DNA of 64,000 nt from Ideonella_A sakaiensis_A. Lineage in GTDB: Bacteria > Pseudomonadota > Gammaproteobacteria > Burkholderiales > Burkholderiaceae_C. The stretch spans positions 248,001 through 312,000 of the forward strand of contig NZ_CP182947.1 of NCBI RefSeq assembly GCF_048320135.1, in the 5' to 3' direction. Numbering within the stretch: position 1 is the first letter of the stretch; each line of letters starts with the position of its first letter. Below the pieces are notes generated by a model. The model had not been told where the DNA came from. It saw only the letters and a program-made list of their open reading frames with translations, and made no database searches. Shown piece by piece: positions 1 through 7,727 of this stretch. A program made the position numbers and the translations under genes.

Positions 1-132
1 CTTCATCGGCTTCAGCTGCGTGAATTCCTGCTCCCAGTAACGCAGAACATACGGCTTGACGCCACACAGTTCGCTGACCTCGCCAATCGTGAAATAACGT
101 TTGGCGGGGATCGCTGGGAGAGACTTCTCCAT
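1..132 (-). CDS. MerR-family transcriptional regulator, 5' end only
   Basis: The first 44 codons of a DNA-binding regulator; the rest lies beyond the window edge. The start is the ATG at 132-130. Residues 13-36 are a typical MerR helix-turn-helix (YFTIGEVSELCGV followed by LRYWEQEF), in which the Arg-Tyr-Trp-Glu turn contacts DNA. The gene follows ihfA by 34 bases on the same strand, the usual place for a small MerR regulator of unknown ligand in Burkholderiales. The effector domain is not visible, so no inducer can be named. Confidence 0.9.
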   Translation of the reverse strand, partial: MEKSLPAIPAKRYFTIGEVSELCGVKPYVLRYWEQEFTQLKPMK

Positions 133-166
133 TGAAATCAACGGGCTTGGAGCAGGGTTCCAGACT

Positions 167-580
167 TTACTCGAAGTCGTCCTCGGACGGCATCTCGCCC
201 TGGACGGCGCGCTTGAGCTTCTGGCTCGCATGGAAGGTCACGACATTGCGGGCCTTGATCGGAATCGCCTCGCCGGTGCGCGGATTGCGTCCGGGCCGCG
301 CCGGCTTGTGGCGGATGTTGAAGTTGCCGAAGCCCGACAACTTGACGTCTTTTCCTTCGGCCAGCGTCGCATGGATGATGTCGAAGAAGCCGTCGACCAT
401 GTCCTTCGACTCGCGCTTGTTCAGCCCGAGCTGGTCGAACAGCATCTCGGCAAGCTCGGCCTTGGTCAGGGTCGGCGTCTCGATGCTCGGCAGCAGCGCG
501 CGTTGCTGCTGCTGCGGCTGTGCCGCTGCGCCAGGAACAGGGCGATCGATATCTTCGTCGGCTTGCGTGGCCATGCTCAA
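167..580 (-). CDS. ihfA: Integration host factor subunit alpha
   Basis: The alpha subunit of the heterodimeric nucleoid protein IHF, which bends DNA for recombination, replication and sigma-54 promoters. The HU/IHF fold starts at about residue 38, and the beta-arm RPGRNPRTGE (95-104) carries the proline that intercalates in the minor groove. The protein has 137 residues against about 100 in E. coli. The excess is a Gln/Pro/Ala-rich N-terminal extension of about 36 residues and a short acidic tail (SEDDFE). The start ATG overlaps the pheT stop (ATGA at 580-577), so translation is probably coupled to pheT; this also supports the long start. The order pheS-pheT-ihfA-merR is the conserved proteobacterial one. 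Confidence 0.97.
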   Translation of the reverse strand: MSMATQADEDIDRPVPGAAAQPQQQQRALLPSIETPTLTKAELAEMLFDQLGLNKRESKDMVDGFFDIIHATLAEGKDVKLSGFGNFNIRHKPARPGRNPRTGEAIPIKARNVVTFHASQKLKRAVQGEMPSEDDFE

Positions 581-3015
581 CTCCTCAGGCGCACGCCAAG
601 GCGTGAACGCACATGTTCGAGTATCAGCGTCAGCGCCGCCTCGATCTTGTCCTCGGTCAAGGTTGCGTTGTCGTCGCGCAACTCGAGGTGGACTGCCATG
701 CTGCGCTCGCCGGCAGCGAGTTCAGCGCCGCCGGCGGCCGGCTTGTAGACGTCGAACAGCTGCACCGACCGCAGCAGCGGCGACGGCGCGGCGCGCAGCG
801 CATCGAGCAACTCGTCGTGGCTGACCGAATCAGGCGTGATCAGCGCCAGGTCGCGGCGGATCGACTGCTGCCGCGGCAGCGGCACGAAGCGCGGCAGATC
901 GAGCGCCTGCAGTTCGGCCAGTTCGAGTTCGAACAGCACCGGCGCCGATGGCAGTTCGTAGCCCTGCCGCCAGCGCGGATGCAACTCGCCAACAAAACCG
1001 ACGAAGCGGTCGTCGACGTAGATGCGTGCGCTGCGCCCCGGGTGCAGCGCAGGGTGGCTGGCGGCGACGAACCGTGCACGCTTCGGCGCCAGCAGTGCCT
1101 CGATGTCACCCTTGACGTCGAAGAAATCGACCCCCCTGCTCCGCTCGCCCCATTGTTCGGCGGCGGCCAGGCCATGGGCGAGCCCGGCCAGGCGCATCGT
1201 CTGCCGGATTCCGGCAACCTGCGTCGGCCCGTCGATCACCGCCGCGTCGCGTTCGTAGACGCGACCGACCTCGAATACCCGAACCCGCGGCGCCTTGCGC
1301 GCCAGGTTGGTGCGCAGCACCTGCACCAGGCTGCCGAGCAGGCTTGAGCGCATCACCGCCAGCTGGCTGGCGATCGGATTGAGCACGCGGATCGGGTCGG
1401 CATTGCCGGCCAGCTCGTTTTCCCAGCGCGCCTCGACAAAGCTGAAATTGATCGTCTCGAGATAACCGAGACCGGCGACCGCACGGCGCAGCGCATGCAC
1501 GTCGCGCCGGCTTTCACTGCGCACCAGCGGCATCAGCGCGGCCTGCGGCGCGGTATCCGGCAGCGTCGAGAAACCGAGCACGCGGATCACTTCCTCGATC
1601 AGGTCTTCCTCGATCTGCAGGTCGAAGCGCCAGCTCGGCGGCGTCACGTGCAGCACCTCGCCCTGCTCACCGGACGATGCGGTGAACTGCAGGCCGAGGC
1701 GGTTCATCACGCTGCGGCATTGCTCGGCGCTGACCGGCATGCCGATCACCTTTGCGGCCCGCGCCACGCGCATGTCGACCGCGGCACGCTCGGGCAGCGA
1801 CAGCGTCTGGTCGTCGATCGGGCCGACCTCGCCGCCGCAGACCTCGACGACGAGCCGGCTGATCCGCTCGATCATCTGCACCGTGCGCGCCGGGTCGACA
1901 CCGCGCTCGAAGCGGTGCCCGGCATCGGTCGTGAAATTGAAGCGGCGCGAACGCCCGGCCACTGCCTCCGGCCACCAGAATGCCGCCTCGATATAGATGT
2001 TGCGCGTCTCGTCGGACACGGCCGTCGCATCGCCACCCATGATGCCGGCGAGCGACTCGACCGCCTCGTCGTCGGCAATGATGCCGACCTGCTCGTCGAG
2101 CGTGACGGTATTGCCGTTCAGCAGCTTCAGCGTCTCGCCGGCGCGCGCCCAGCGCACATGCAGCCCGCCATCGATCTTGTCCAGATCGAAGATGTGGCTC
2201 GGCTGGCCGAACTCGAACATCACATAGTTCGAGATGTCGACCAGCGGGCTGACCGAACGCTGGCCGCAGCGCGCGAGCCGGTCGACCATCCAGGCCGGCG
2301 TCTTCGCCTGCGTGTTGACGCCGCGGACGATGCGGCCGGAAAAGCGGCCGCACAGGTCGGCGGCCTCGACCTTGACCGGCAGCCGGTCGTCGATCGCCGG
2401 CACCATCGCCTGATGCGGCGGCGCGAGCAGCGGTACACCGGTCAGTGCGGCGACCTCGCGCGCAATGCCGAAGACGCTCAGCGCATGGCCGAGGTTCGGC
2501 GTCAGCTTCAGCGTGAACAAGGTGTCGTCGAGCCGCAGGTGCTTGCGGATGTCCTCACCGACCGGCGCATCGGGGGCCAGCAGCAGCAGCCCGCCGTGGT
2601 CTTCAGACAGCTTCAGCTCACGCGCCGAGCACAACATGCCCTGGCTTTCGACACCGCGCAGCTGGCCGAGCTTGATCTCGAACGGCGGCGCATCGGGCGC
2701 CGCATCGTCGGCGGCCGGCAGCACAGCGCCGACCATCGCGCACGGCACCTTGATGCCGACGGCCACATTCGGCGCGCCGCAGACGATGTTCAGCAGCGTG
2801 CCGGTACCGGCATCGACGTGGCAGACATTCAGCCGGTCGGCGTTCGGATGGCGCTCGACCGCCTTCACTTCCGCGACGACGACCTGCCTGAACGGCGGCG
2901 CCACCGGGCGCAGCTCCTCGACCTCCATGCCCGACATGGTCAGCAGGTCGGCGAGCTCCTGGGTGGTGATGGGCGGGTTGCAGAATTCACGCAACCACGA
3001 TTCTGGAAATTGCAT
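577..3015 (-). CDS. pheT: Phenylalanine--tRNA ligase beta subunit
   Basis: The 812-residue beta subunit of the alpha2-beta2 PheRS, which charges tRNA-Phe in the cytoplasm. An OB-fold tRNA-binding domain lies at about residues 40-150 (HPNADRLNVC). The B3/B4 editing region and the degenerate catalytic-like core follow. The last 95 residues form the FDX-ACB anticodon-binding domain, beginning near the SIRRDLAL motif. The length is close to the E. coli protein (795). It lies 56 bases after pheS, and its stop overlaps the ihfA start. Confidence 0.99.
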   Translation of the reverse strand: MQFPESWLREFCNPPITTQELADLLTMSGMEVEELRPVAPPFRQVVVAEVKAVERHPNADRLNVCHVDAGTGTLLNIVCGAPNVAVGIKVPCAMVGAVLPAADDAAPDAPPFEIKLGQLRGVESQGMLCSARELKLSEDHGGLLLLAPDAPVGEDIRKHLRLDDTLFTLKLTPNLGHALSVFGIAREVAALTGVPLLAPPHQAMVPAIDDRLPVKVEAADLCGRFSGRIVRGVNTQAKTPAWMVDRLARCGQRSVSPLVDISNYVMFEFGQPSHIFDLDKIDGGLHVRWARAGETLKLLNGNTVTLDEQVGIIADDEAVESLAGIMGGDATAVSDETRNIYIEAAFWWPEAVAGRSRRFNFTTDAGHRFERGVDPARTVQMIERISRLVVEVCGGEVGPIDDQTLSLPERAAVDMRVARAAKVIGMPVSAEQCRSVMNRLGLQFTASSGEQGEVLHVTPPSWRFDLQIEEDLIEEVIRVLGFSTLPDTAPQAALMPLVRSESRRDVHALRRAVAGLGYLETINFSFVEARWENELAGNADPIRVLNPIASQLAVMRSSLLGSLVQVLRTNLARKAPRVRVFEVGRVYERDAAVIDGPTQVAGIRQTMRLAGLAHGLAAAEQWGERSRGVDFFDVKGDIEALLAPKRARFVAASHPALHPGRSARIYVDDRFVGFVGELHPRWRQGYELPSAPVLFELELAELQALDLPRFVPLPRQQSIRRDLALITPDSVSHDELLDALRAAPSPLLRSVQLFDVYKPAAGGAELAAGERSMAVHLELRDDNATLTEDKIEAALTLILEHVRSRLGVRLRS

Positions 3016-3071
3016 CGCGGACTTTTCCGGTCTGGATCAATAAAAATCAAAAGCGGCGCACGGCCGTCGGC

Positions 3072-4115
3072 TCAGTGGAATTGCGACAGGAAACGCAGGT
3101 CGCCGTCGAAGAACAGCCGCAGGTCGCTGATGCCGTAACGCAGCATCGCGAGCCGGTCGATGCCGGAGCCGAATGCGAAGCCGATATACCGCTCCGGGTC
3201 CAGTCCCATGTTGCGGATCACCTGCGGATGGACCTGGCCGGATCCCGACACCTCGAGCCAGCGGCCGGTCAGCGGCCCGCTTTCGAACATGATGTCGATC
3301 TCCGCGCTCGGTTCGGTGAACGGGAAATAGCTCGGCCGGAAACGCAGCTTCAGCTCGGTCGTCTCGAAGAAGGCCTGGATGAAGGCGAGGTACATCGCCT
3401 TCAGGTCCTTGAAGCTGACGTTTTCACCGACCCACAGGCCTTCGACCTGGTGGAACATCGGCGAGTGCGTCGCATCGCTGTCGACGCGGTAGGTGCGGCC
3501 CGGCGCGATCACGCGGATATCGGGCATGTGTGGCTTGCCGGCATGTTTTTTTGCATGCGCCTGCGCATAGCGGATCTGCATCGGCGAGGTGTGCGGGCGC
3601 AGGTTCAGCCAGCGGCCTTCGGCATCCTTGACATCGACATAGAAGGTGTCCTGCATCGAACGGGCCGGATGGTTTTCCGGGTTGTTCAGTGCGGTGAAGC
3701 TGTACCAGTCGGTCTCGATCTCCGGGCCGTCGGCGACGTCGAAGCCCATCGACGCGAAGATCGCCTCGATGCGCGCGGTCGTCGCGGCGATCGGATGGAC
3801 GGCGCCGTCGCCGCGACGGCGGCCGGGCAGCGTGACGTCGAGCGCCTCGGCCTTCAGCTGGAGGTCGAGTTCGGCATCGGCCAGCGCCTGGCGGCGCGCC
3901 TGCAGCGCGGCCTCGACCTGCTGCTTTGCGCCGTTGATCAGCGCGCCACGGGATTTTTTCTCGTCATGCGACAGGCTGGCCAGCGCCTTCAACTGCTCGG
4001 TCAGCCGGCCCGACTTGCCGAGGTAGCGAGCCTTGGCATTCTCGAGCTCGGCGGGTGTGGCGCTGCGCTGGAAGTCGCCCTGCGCGTCAAGCACCAGTTG
4101 TTCAAGATCGTTCAT
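3072..4115 (-). CDS. pheS: Phenylalanine--tRNA ligase alpha subunit
   Basis: The 347-residue catalytic subunit of PheRS. An N-terminal coiled coil (about 1-100) is followed by the class II core. Motif 2 is recognisable at FHQVEGLWVG and motif 3 at GFAFGSGIDRLAMLRYG near the C-terminus. The start ATG at 4115 overlaps the stop of a 19-residue reading frame that covers a terminator hairpin, so expression is probably controlled by read-through from the rplT side. There is no room for a promoter between that hairpin and the start codon. Confidence 0.99.
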   Translation of the reverse strand: MNDLEQLVLDAQGDFQRSATPAELENAKARYLGKSGRLTEQLKALASLSHDEKKSRGALINGAKQQVEAALQARRQALADAELDLQLKAEALDVTLPGRRRGDGAVHPIAATTARIEAIFASMGFDVADGPEIETDWYSFTALNNPENHPARSMQDTFYVDVKDAEGRWLNLRPHTSPMQIRYAQAHAKKHAGKPHMPDIRVIAPGRTYRVDSDATHSPMFHQVEGLWVGENVSFKDLKAMYLAFIQAFFETTELKLRFRPSYFPFTEPSAEIDIMFESGPLTGRWLEVSGSGQVHPQVIRNMGLDPERYIGFAFGSGIDRLAMLRYGISDLRLFFDGDLRFLSQFH

Positions 4116-4171
4116 GGGTTGAAGGGCCGGAAAAACAAAAAAGGCCGAACGCGAGCTCGGCCTGGAATCAT
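4112..4171 (-). CDS. Candidate short leader reading frame overlapping the pheS start
   Basis: A 19-codon frame that begins inside the rplT-pheS spacer and ends in a TGA overlapping the pheS ATG. Its second half reads RPFLFFRPF, with four Phe codons. In E. coli the pheM leader peptide, rich in Phe, controls pheST attenuation at exactly this place. Here the Phe codons lie within and just after the terminator T-tract, not before the hairpin, so they may simply be what a T-run encodes. The ribosome-binding site is weak. Either a pheM-like or coupling peptide, or chance. Confidence 0.3.
   Translation of the reverse strand: MIPGRARVRPFLFFRPFNP
4131..4162 (-). terminator. Terminator/attenuator directly before pheS
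   Basis: On the minus strand an 8-bp stem (4155-4162 with 4143-4150, one G-T pair) and a TCGC loop are followed by T6-G-T5. The structure ends about 16 bases before the pheS ATG, which leaves no space for a promoter. It therefore both ends the thrS-infC-rpmI-rplT transcript and must be read through for pheST to be expressed, as in the E. coli pheST attenuator. Confidence 0.8.
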
Positions 4172-4172
4172 T

Positions 4173-4203
4173 CCACCGCTGCGGCTTGCGCCGTTTGCGG
4201 TGG
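4173..4203 (-). promoter_or_regulatory. Structured RNA hairpin upstream of the pheS terminator
   Basis: A 7-bp outer stem (4173-4179 with 4197-4203) encloses a 4-bp stem closed by a GCAA tetraloop on the RNA strand. It stands in the rplT-pheS spacer, 10 bases upstream of the terminator stem, where an attenuator would carry a pause or alternative structure. No function is shown. Confidence 0.5.
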
Positions 4204-4253
4204 CTGCACTGCAGATCGACCCGGTGGCGATGCCACCAGGCCTTTCAGGGCAT

Positions 4254-4610
4254 TCAAGCCAGTTGCGCCTTCACCTTCTCGACGATGCTGCCGAAAGCGG
4301 CAGGATCATTGACAGCCATGTCGGCAAGCACCTTGCGATCGATCTCGATCGAGGCTTTTTTCATGCCGGCCATGAATTTGCTGTAGGTCAGGCCCAGGCC
4401 CCGGCTCGCCGCGTTGATACGGGCGATCCAGAGCTGGCGGAATACACGCTTCTTGGTGCGGCGGTCACGGTATGCATACTGGCCGGCACGCATGACGGCC
4501 TGCTTGGCAATGCGGAAGACGTTCTTGCGGCGGCCACGGTAACCCTTGGCCAGTGCGAGAACCTTCTTGTGACGAGCGCGGGCTGTTACACCACGTTTGA
4601 CGCGAGGCAT
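4254..4610 (-). CDS. rplT: 50S ribosomal protein L20
   Basis: A 118-residue, very basic large-subunit protein that binds 23S rRNA and is needed early in 50S assembly. The N-terminus (PRVKRGV, then HKKVLALAKGYRGRR) and the conserved FRQLWIARINAA segment identify it. Its length equals the family norm. It follows rpmI by 23 bases. In other bacteria L20 represses its own operon by binding a leader RNA; a candidate hairpin lies before rpmI here. Confidence 0.99.
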   Translation of the reverse strand: MPRVKRGVTARARHKKVLALAKGYRGRRKNVFRIAKQAVMRAGQYAYRDRRTKKRVFRQLWIARINAASRGLGLTYSKFMAGMKKASIEIDRKVLADMAVNDPAAFGSIVEKVKAQLA

Positions 4611-4633
4611 ATATGTTCTCCTTCAGAAGCTGA

Positions 4634-4837
4634 TCAAAGACCGCAGCCAGGCAGCATCTTGGCGATGCTTCCCAGATCGGACTCGTGCACGAGGGTGGCA
4701 CCACGCAGGTGGCGTTTGTTCTTCGTGGACTTCTTCGTCAGGATGTGGCGCTTGAACGCCTGACCGCGCTTGACGGTACCGCCCGGACGGACGCGGAAGC
4801 GCTTCTTGGCGCTGCTCTTGGTCTTCATTTTGGGCAT
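4634..4837 (-). CDS. rpmI: 50S ribosomal protein L35
   Basis: A 67-residue basic large-subunit protein starting MPKMKTKSSAKKRF, the family signature. The ATG at 4837 is chosen because a strong Shine-Dalgarno (AAGGAG) lies just upstream and the protein then has the normal length; the frame stays open further upstream but does not resemble L35. It stands between infC and rplT in the conserved operon. Confidence 0.98.
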   Translation of the reverse strand: MPKMKTKSSAKKRFRVRPGGTVKRGQAFKRHILTKKSTKNKRHLRGATLVHESDLGSIAKMLPGCGL

Positions 4838-4859
4838 CTCTGCTCCTTCTTTGATTGCC

Positions 4860-4903
4860 GTTGCAGGCGCCGGCAAGGATCTGCCGTCTTGTTGGCCTGC
4901 AAC
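4860..4903 (-). promoter_or_regulatory. Hairpin in the infC-rpmI spacer, candidate L20 leader
   Basis: A perfect 9-bp stem (4860-4868 with 4895-4903) encloses a smaller inner stem and ends about 22 bases before the rpmI start. In E. coli and Firmicutes L20 binds RNA before rpmI that mimics its 23S rRNA site. The place fits that role, but I could not match the L20 consensus by eye. Confidence 0.4.
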
Positions 4904-4971
4904 CGCTTCTGTCAGCACACCGGTGACCAGACCGATGCGCTGAATGCTGTCTCTACCGCTCTCTTCGCCGA

Positions 4972-5523
4972 TCAGGACTTGCGCTTCGGCGCGAGCACCA
5001 TGATCATCTGCCGCCCTTCGAGCTTGGGCATGTTCTCGACCACCGAGATATCGGACAGATCGTCGCGGATGCGCTCGAGCAGCCGCATGCCGATGTCCTG
5101 GTGGGTGATCTCCCGGCCGCGGTAGCGCAAGGTCACCTTGCCCTTGTCGCCGTCCTCGCCGATGAAGCGGCGCAGATTGCGCAGCTTGATCTGGTAGTCG
5201 CCTTCATCGGTGCCGGGGCGGAACTTGACTTCCTTGATTTCAACAATCTTCTGCTTCGCCTTCGCCTCGGCCGCCTTTTTCTGCTCCTGATACTTCAGCT
5301 TGCCGTAGTCCATCAGCCGGCAAACCGGCGGATCGGCCTGCGCTGCGATCTCGACCAGGTCGACATCGAGGTCTCCGGCCATTTGCAGCGCGTCGTGCAG
5401 GCTGACGATGCCCAGTGGCTCGTTGTCTACACCGTTCAAGCGAACTTCAGGGGCCATGATCTCCCGGTTGAGGCGGTGTTTGCGCTCGACGTTGGGAGTC
5501 CGGCGGTCAGCATAAGTAGCGAT
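4972..5523 (-). CDS. infC: Translation initiation factor IF-3 (ATC start)
   Basis: IF-3 binds the 30S subunit, prevents subunit joining and proofreads the start codon and initiator tRNA. The N-domain (LNREIMAPEVRL, PLGIVSLHDAL), basic linker (YQEQKKAAEAKAKQK) and C-domain (IKEVKFRPGTDEGDY, KLEGRQMIMVLAP) are all present. A later ATG at 5457 would remove residues normal for the family. The frame upstream reads ATYADRRTPNVERKHRLNREI and opens at an ATC (5523-5521), preceded by an AAAGG Shine-Dalgarno at about 8 bases. Rare ATT/ATC starts are the known basis of IF-3 autoregulation. The product is then 183 residues. Confidence 0.96.
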   Translation of the reverse strand: MATYADRRTPNVERKHRLNREIMAPEVRLNGVDNEPLGIVSLHDALQMAGDLDVDLVEIAAQADPPVCRLMDYGKLKYQEQKKAAEAKAKQKIVEIKEVKFRPGTDEGDYQIKLRNLRRFIGEDGDKGKVTLRYRGREITHQDIGMRLLERIRDDLSDISVVENMPKLEGRQMIMVLAPKRKS

Positions 5524-5604
5524 GGTTGGAACCTTTCTAACAATCCCCGGGCAAACGGAAATCTGGACAAAAACAAATGGTGCGGGCGGGTGCCAGCCGG
5601 CCGA

Positions 5605-7524
5605 TCAGCGGTATGCAGCGATGTCGGAACCGATCTTCTGCAGGAAGTCGGCGACCGGCATCACGCCGAGATCGAGGTTGCCACGCGCGCGCACCGCAAC
5701 GGTCCCATTTGCCTTTTCCTTGTCGCCAACGACCAGGATATAGGGGACCTTCTGCAATGAATGCTCCCGTATTTTATAGGTAATTTTTGCACTGCGCAAA
5801 TCGGCCGTTGCTCTAAGCCCTTGTTTTTGAAGCATTTTCACCACTTCGGTGGCGTAATCGGCCTGCTGCTCGGAAATATCGAGCACGCTGACCTGCAGCG
5901 GCGCCAGCCACGCCGGCAGCGCGCCGGCATGTTGCTCGATCAGGATGCCGATGAAGCGCTCGAGGCTGCCGACGATCGCGCGGTGCAGCATCACCGGGTG
6001 ATGGCGCTCGCCGCTTTCCGCGACATAGACCGCATCGAGCCGCTCGGCCATCGAGAAATCGACCTGCATCGTGCCGCACTGCCAGGGCCGGCCGATCGCG
6101 TCCTTCAGCGTGTATTCGATCTTCGGGCCATAAAAGGCGCCCTCGCCCGGCGAGATCTCGAACTCGCAGCCACTGCGGCGCAGGCTTTCGATCAGCGCCT
6201 CTTCGGCCTTGTCCCAGATCGCATCCGAGCCGATCCGCGCGTCCGGCCGCGTCGCCACCTTGTAGATGATCTGCTCGAAGCCGAAATCCTTGTAGACCTT
6301 CTGCAGCAGCGCCGTATAGGCGACACATTCCTCGAGGATCATGTCCTCGGTGCAGAAGATGTGGCCGTCGTCCTGCGTGAAACCGCGTACCCGCATGATG
6401 CCGTGCAGGCCGCCAGTCGGCTCGTTGCGGTGGCAGTTGCCGAATTCGCCGTAGCGCAGCGGCAGGTCGCGGTAGCTCTTGATGCCCTGCTTGAAGATCA
6501 GGATGTGGCCAGGGCAGTTCATCGGTTTGAGCGCATAGTCGCGCTTCTCCGACTCGGTCGTGAACATGTTCTCGCGGTATTTGTCCCAGTGGCCGGTTTT
6601 TTCCCACAGCGTCTTGTCGAGGATCTGCGGGCCCTTGACCTCCAGGTAGCCGTTGTCGCGGTAGACCGCGCGCATGTACTGCTCGACCTGCTGCCAGACC
6701 GCCCAGCCCTTGGGATGCCAGAACACCAGCCCCGGCGCATGTTCGTCGAGGTGGAACAGGTCGAGTTCGCGGCCGAGCTTGCGGTGGTCGCGTTTTTCGG
6801 CCTCTTCGAGCATGTGCAGGTATTGCTGCAGCTCGTCCTTGCTCGCCCAGGCCGTGCCGTAGATGCGTTGCAGCATCTCGTTGCGGTGGTCGCCGCGCCA
6901 GTAGGCGCCGGCCACCTTCATCAGCTTGAAATGTCTCAGCTTGCCGGTGCTCGGCACGTGCGGGCCGCGGCACAGGTCCTCGAAGCCGCCCTCCCGGTAC
7001 AGCGAGACGTCCTCACCAGCCGGGATACTGCCGATGATCTCGGCCTTGTACAACTCGCCCTGCGCCTTGAAGTGCTCGACCGCCTCGTCGCGCGGCAGCA
7101 CGCGGCGCTCGACCTTCTCGTCCCTTTTCGCGAGTTCGGTCATCTTCGCCTCGATCGCCGTCAGGTCCTCGGGCGTGAACGGGCGCTTGTAGGCGAAGTC
7201 GTAATAGAACCCGTTCTCGATCACCGGGCCGATCGTCACCTGGGCATCCGGGAACAGTTCCTTCACCGCATACGCCAGCAGGTGGGCCGTCGAATGGCGG
7301 ATCAGCTCGAGCCCGGCCGGGTCCTTGTCGGTGACGATCGCCAGTTCGGCATCGTTTTCGATCAGGTACGAGGTATCGACCAGCTTCGCGTTGTCGCCGC
7401 GGCCAATGCGGCCGCCGAGCGCCGCCTTGGCCAGCCCGCTGCCGATCGACGCCGCCACCTCGGCAACGGTGACCGGCGCCGGATACTGACGTTGCGAACC
7501 GTCGGGAAGCTGAATCGAAACCAT
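5605..7524 (-). CDS. thrS: Threonine--tRNA ligase
   Basis: A 639-residue class II synthetase that charges tRNA-Thr. A TGS domain (1-64) is followed by the editing domain with the zinc-type HSTAH pair (H77, H81), then the catalytic core with MNCPGH, DDGHIFC and LHRAIVGSLERF providing the zinc ligands. The anticodon-binding domain lies at the C-terminus (from about 540). The ATG at 7524 has a GGAG ribosome-binding site 5-6 bases upstream. A terminator ends only 15 bases before the start, so thrS mRNA must read through it. thrS is the first gene of the conserved block continuing to infC, rpmI and rplT. Confidence 0.99.
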   Translation of the reverse strand: MVSIQLPDGSQRQYPAPVTVAEVAASIGSGLAKAALGGRIGRGDNAKLVDTSYLIENDAELAIVTDKDPAGLELIRHSTAHLLAYAVKELFPDAQVTIGPVIENGFYYDFAYKRPFTPEDLTAIEAKMTELAKRDEKVERRVLPRDEAVEHFKAQGELYKAEIIGSIPAGEDVSLYREGGFEDLCRGPHVPSTGKLRHFKLMKVAGAYWRGDHRNEMLQRIYGTAWASKDELQQYLHMLEEAEKRDHRKLGRELDLFHLDEHAPGLVFWHPKGWAVWQQVEQYMRAVYRDNGYLEVKGPQILDKTLWEKTGHWDKYRENMFTTESEKRDYALKPMNCPGHILIFKQGIKSYRDLPLRYGEFGNCHRNEPTGGLHGIMRVRGFTQDDGHIFCTEDMILEECVAYTALLQKVYKDFGFEQIIYKVATRPDARIGSDAIWDKAEEALIESLRRSGCEFEISPGEGAFYGPKIEYTLKDAIGRPWQCGTMQVDFSMAERLDAVYVAESGERHHPVMLHRAIVGSLERFIGILIEQHAGALPAWLAPLQVSVLDISEQQADYATEVVKMLQKQGLRATADLRSAKITYKIREHSLQKVPYILVVGDKEKANGTVAVRARGNLDLGVMPVADFLQKIGSDIAAYR

Positions 7525-7539
7525 GCTGACTCCAGAAAC

Positions 7540-7566
7540 AAAAAAAGCGCGGACAAGGCCGCGCTC
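7540..7566 (-). terminator. Attenuator-type terminator directly before thrS
   Basis: On the minus strand a 7-bp GC stem (7559-7565 with 7546-7552) with a 6-base loop is followed by seven T. The T-tract ends 15 bases from the thrS ATG and sits just before its ribosome-binding site, so no promoter fits between. Any thrS transcript must pass this hairpin, which is what an attenuator does. It could also serve as the terminator of the upstream lipoprotein gene. Confidence 0.8.
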
Positions 7567-7608
7567 GGGGTGGACGAAAAAAGGGGAACAGGACTGACGC
7601 GCGACGGT

Positions 7609-7668
7609 CTAGACCTTTCGGTTGCCGGCAGCAAAGCCGACCTTCGCAGGTGTAGTTCGCGGTGTCAT
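7609..7668 (-). CDS. Candidate thrS leader peptide (19 residues)
   Basis: A short frame in the 203-base spacer between the lipoprotein gene and thrS. It reads MTPRTTPAKVGFAAGNRKV, with three Thr codons (ACA, ACT, ACA) in its first six codons. An AAAGG lies about 10 bases before its ATG. Its stop codon sits in a GGTCTAGACC palindrome 42 bases upstream of the attenuator stem. A GCGCG-type stretch after the stop could pair with the 5' arm of the terminator. The arrangement matches leader-peptide attenuation such as thrL of the thr operon; the role is inferred. Confidence 0.45.
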   Translation of the reverse strand: MTPRTTPAKVGFAAGNRKV

Positions 7669-7727
7669 AACCGGATTGCCTTTCTCGCCCTTGTTGGTTG
7701 AAGGGCTCGATTGTAAATCAGCGTCTG

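Noticed and set aside
1495..3138. Long plus-strand frame antisense to pheT
   Set aside because: It mirrors pheT codons, is rich in Arg, His and Asp, and has no family likeness. High-GC third positions keep antisense frames open.
5761..7701. 646-codon plus-strand frame opposite thrS
   Set aside because: thrS is complete with all motifs; this frame has the His/Arg/Asp bias of an antisense shadow.
7540..7727. T-box or tRNA gene in the thrS leader
   Set aside because: No T-box sequence and no cloverleaf could be found on either strand; the leader-peptide reading explains the spacer better.
7690..7727. Sigma-70 promoter TTGACA/TACAAT before thrS
   Set aside because: Both hexamers exist on the minus strand, but only 10 bases separate them, far from the 16-18 needed.
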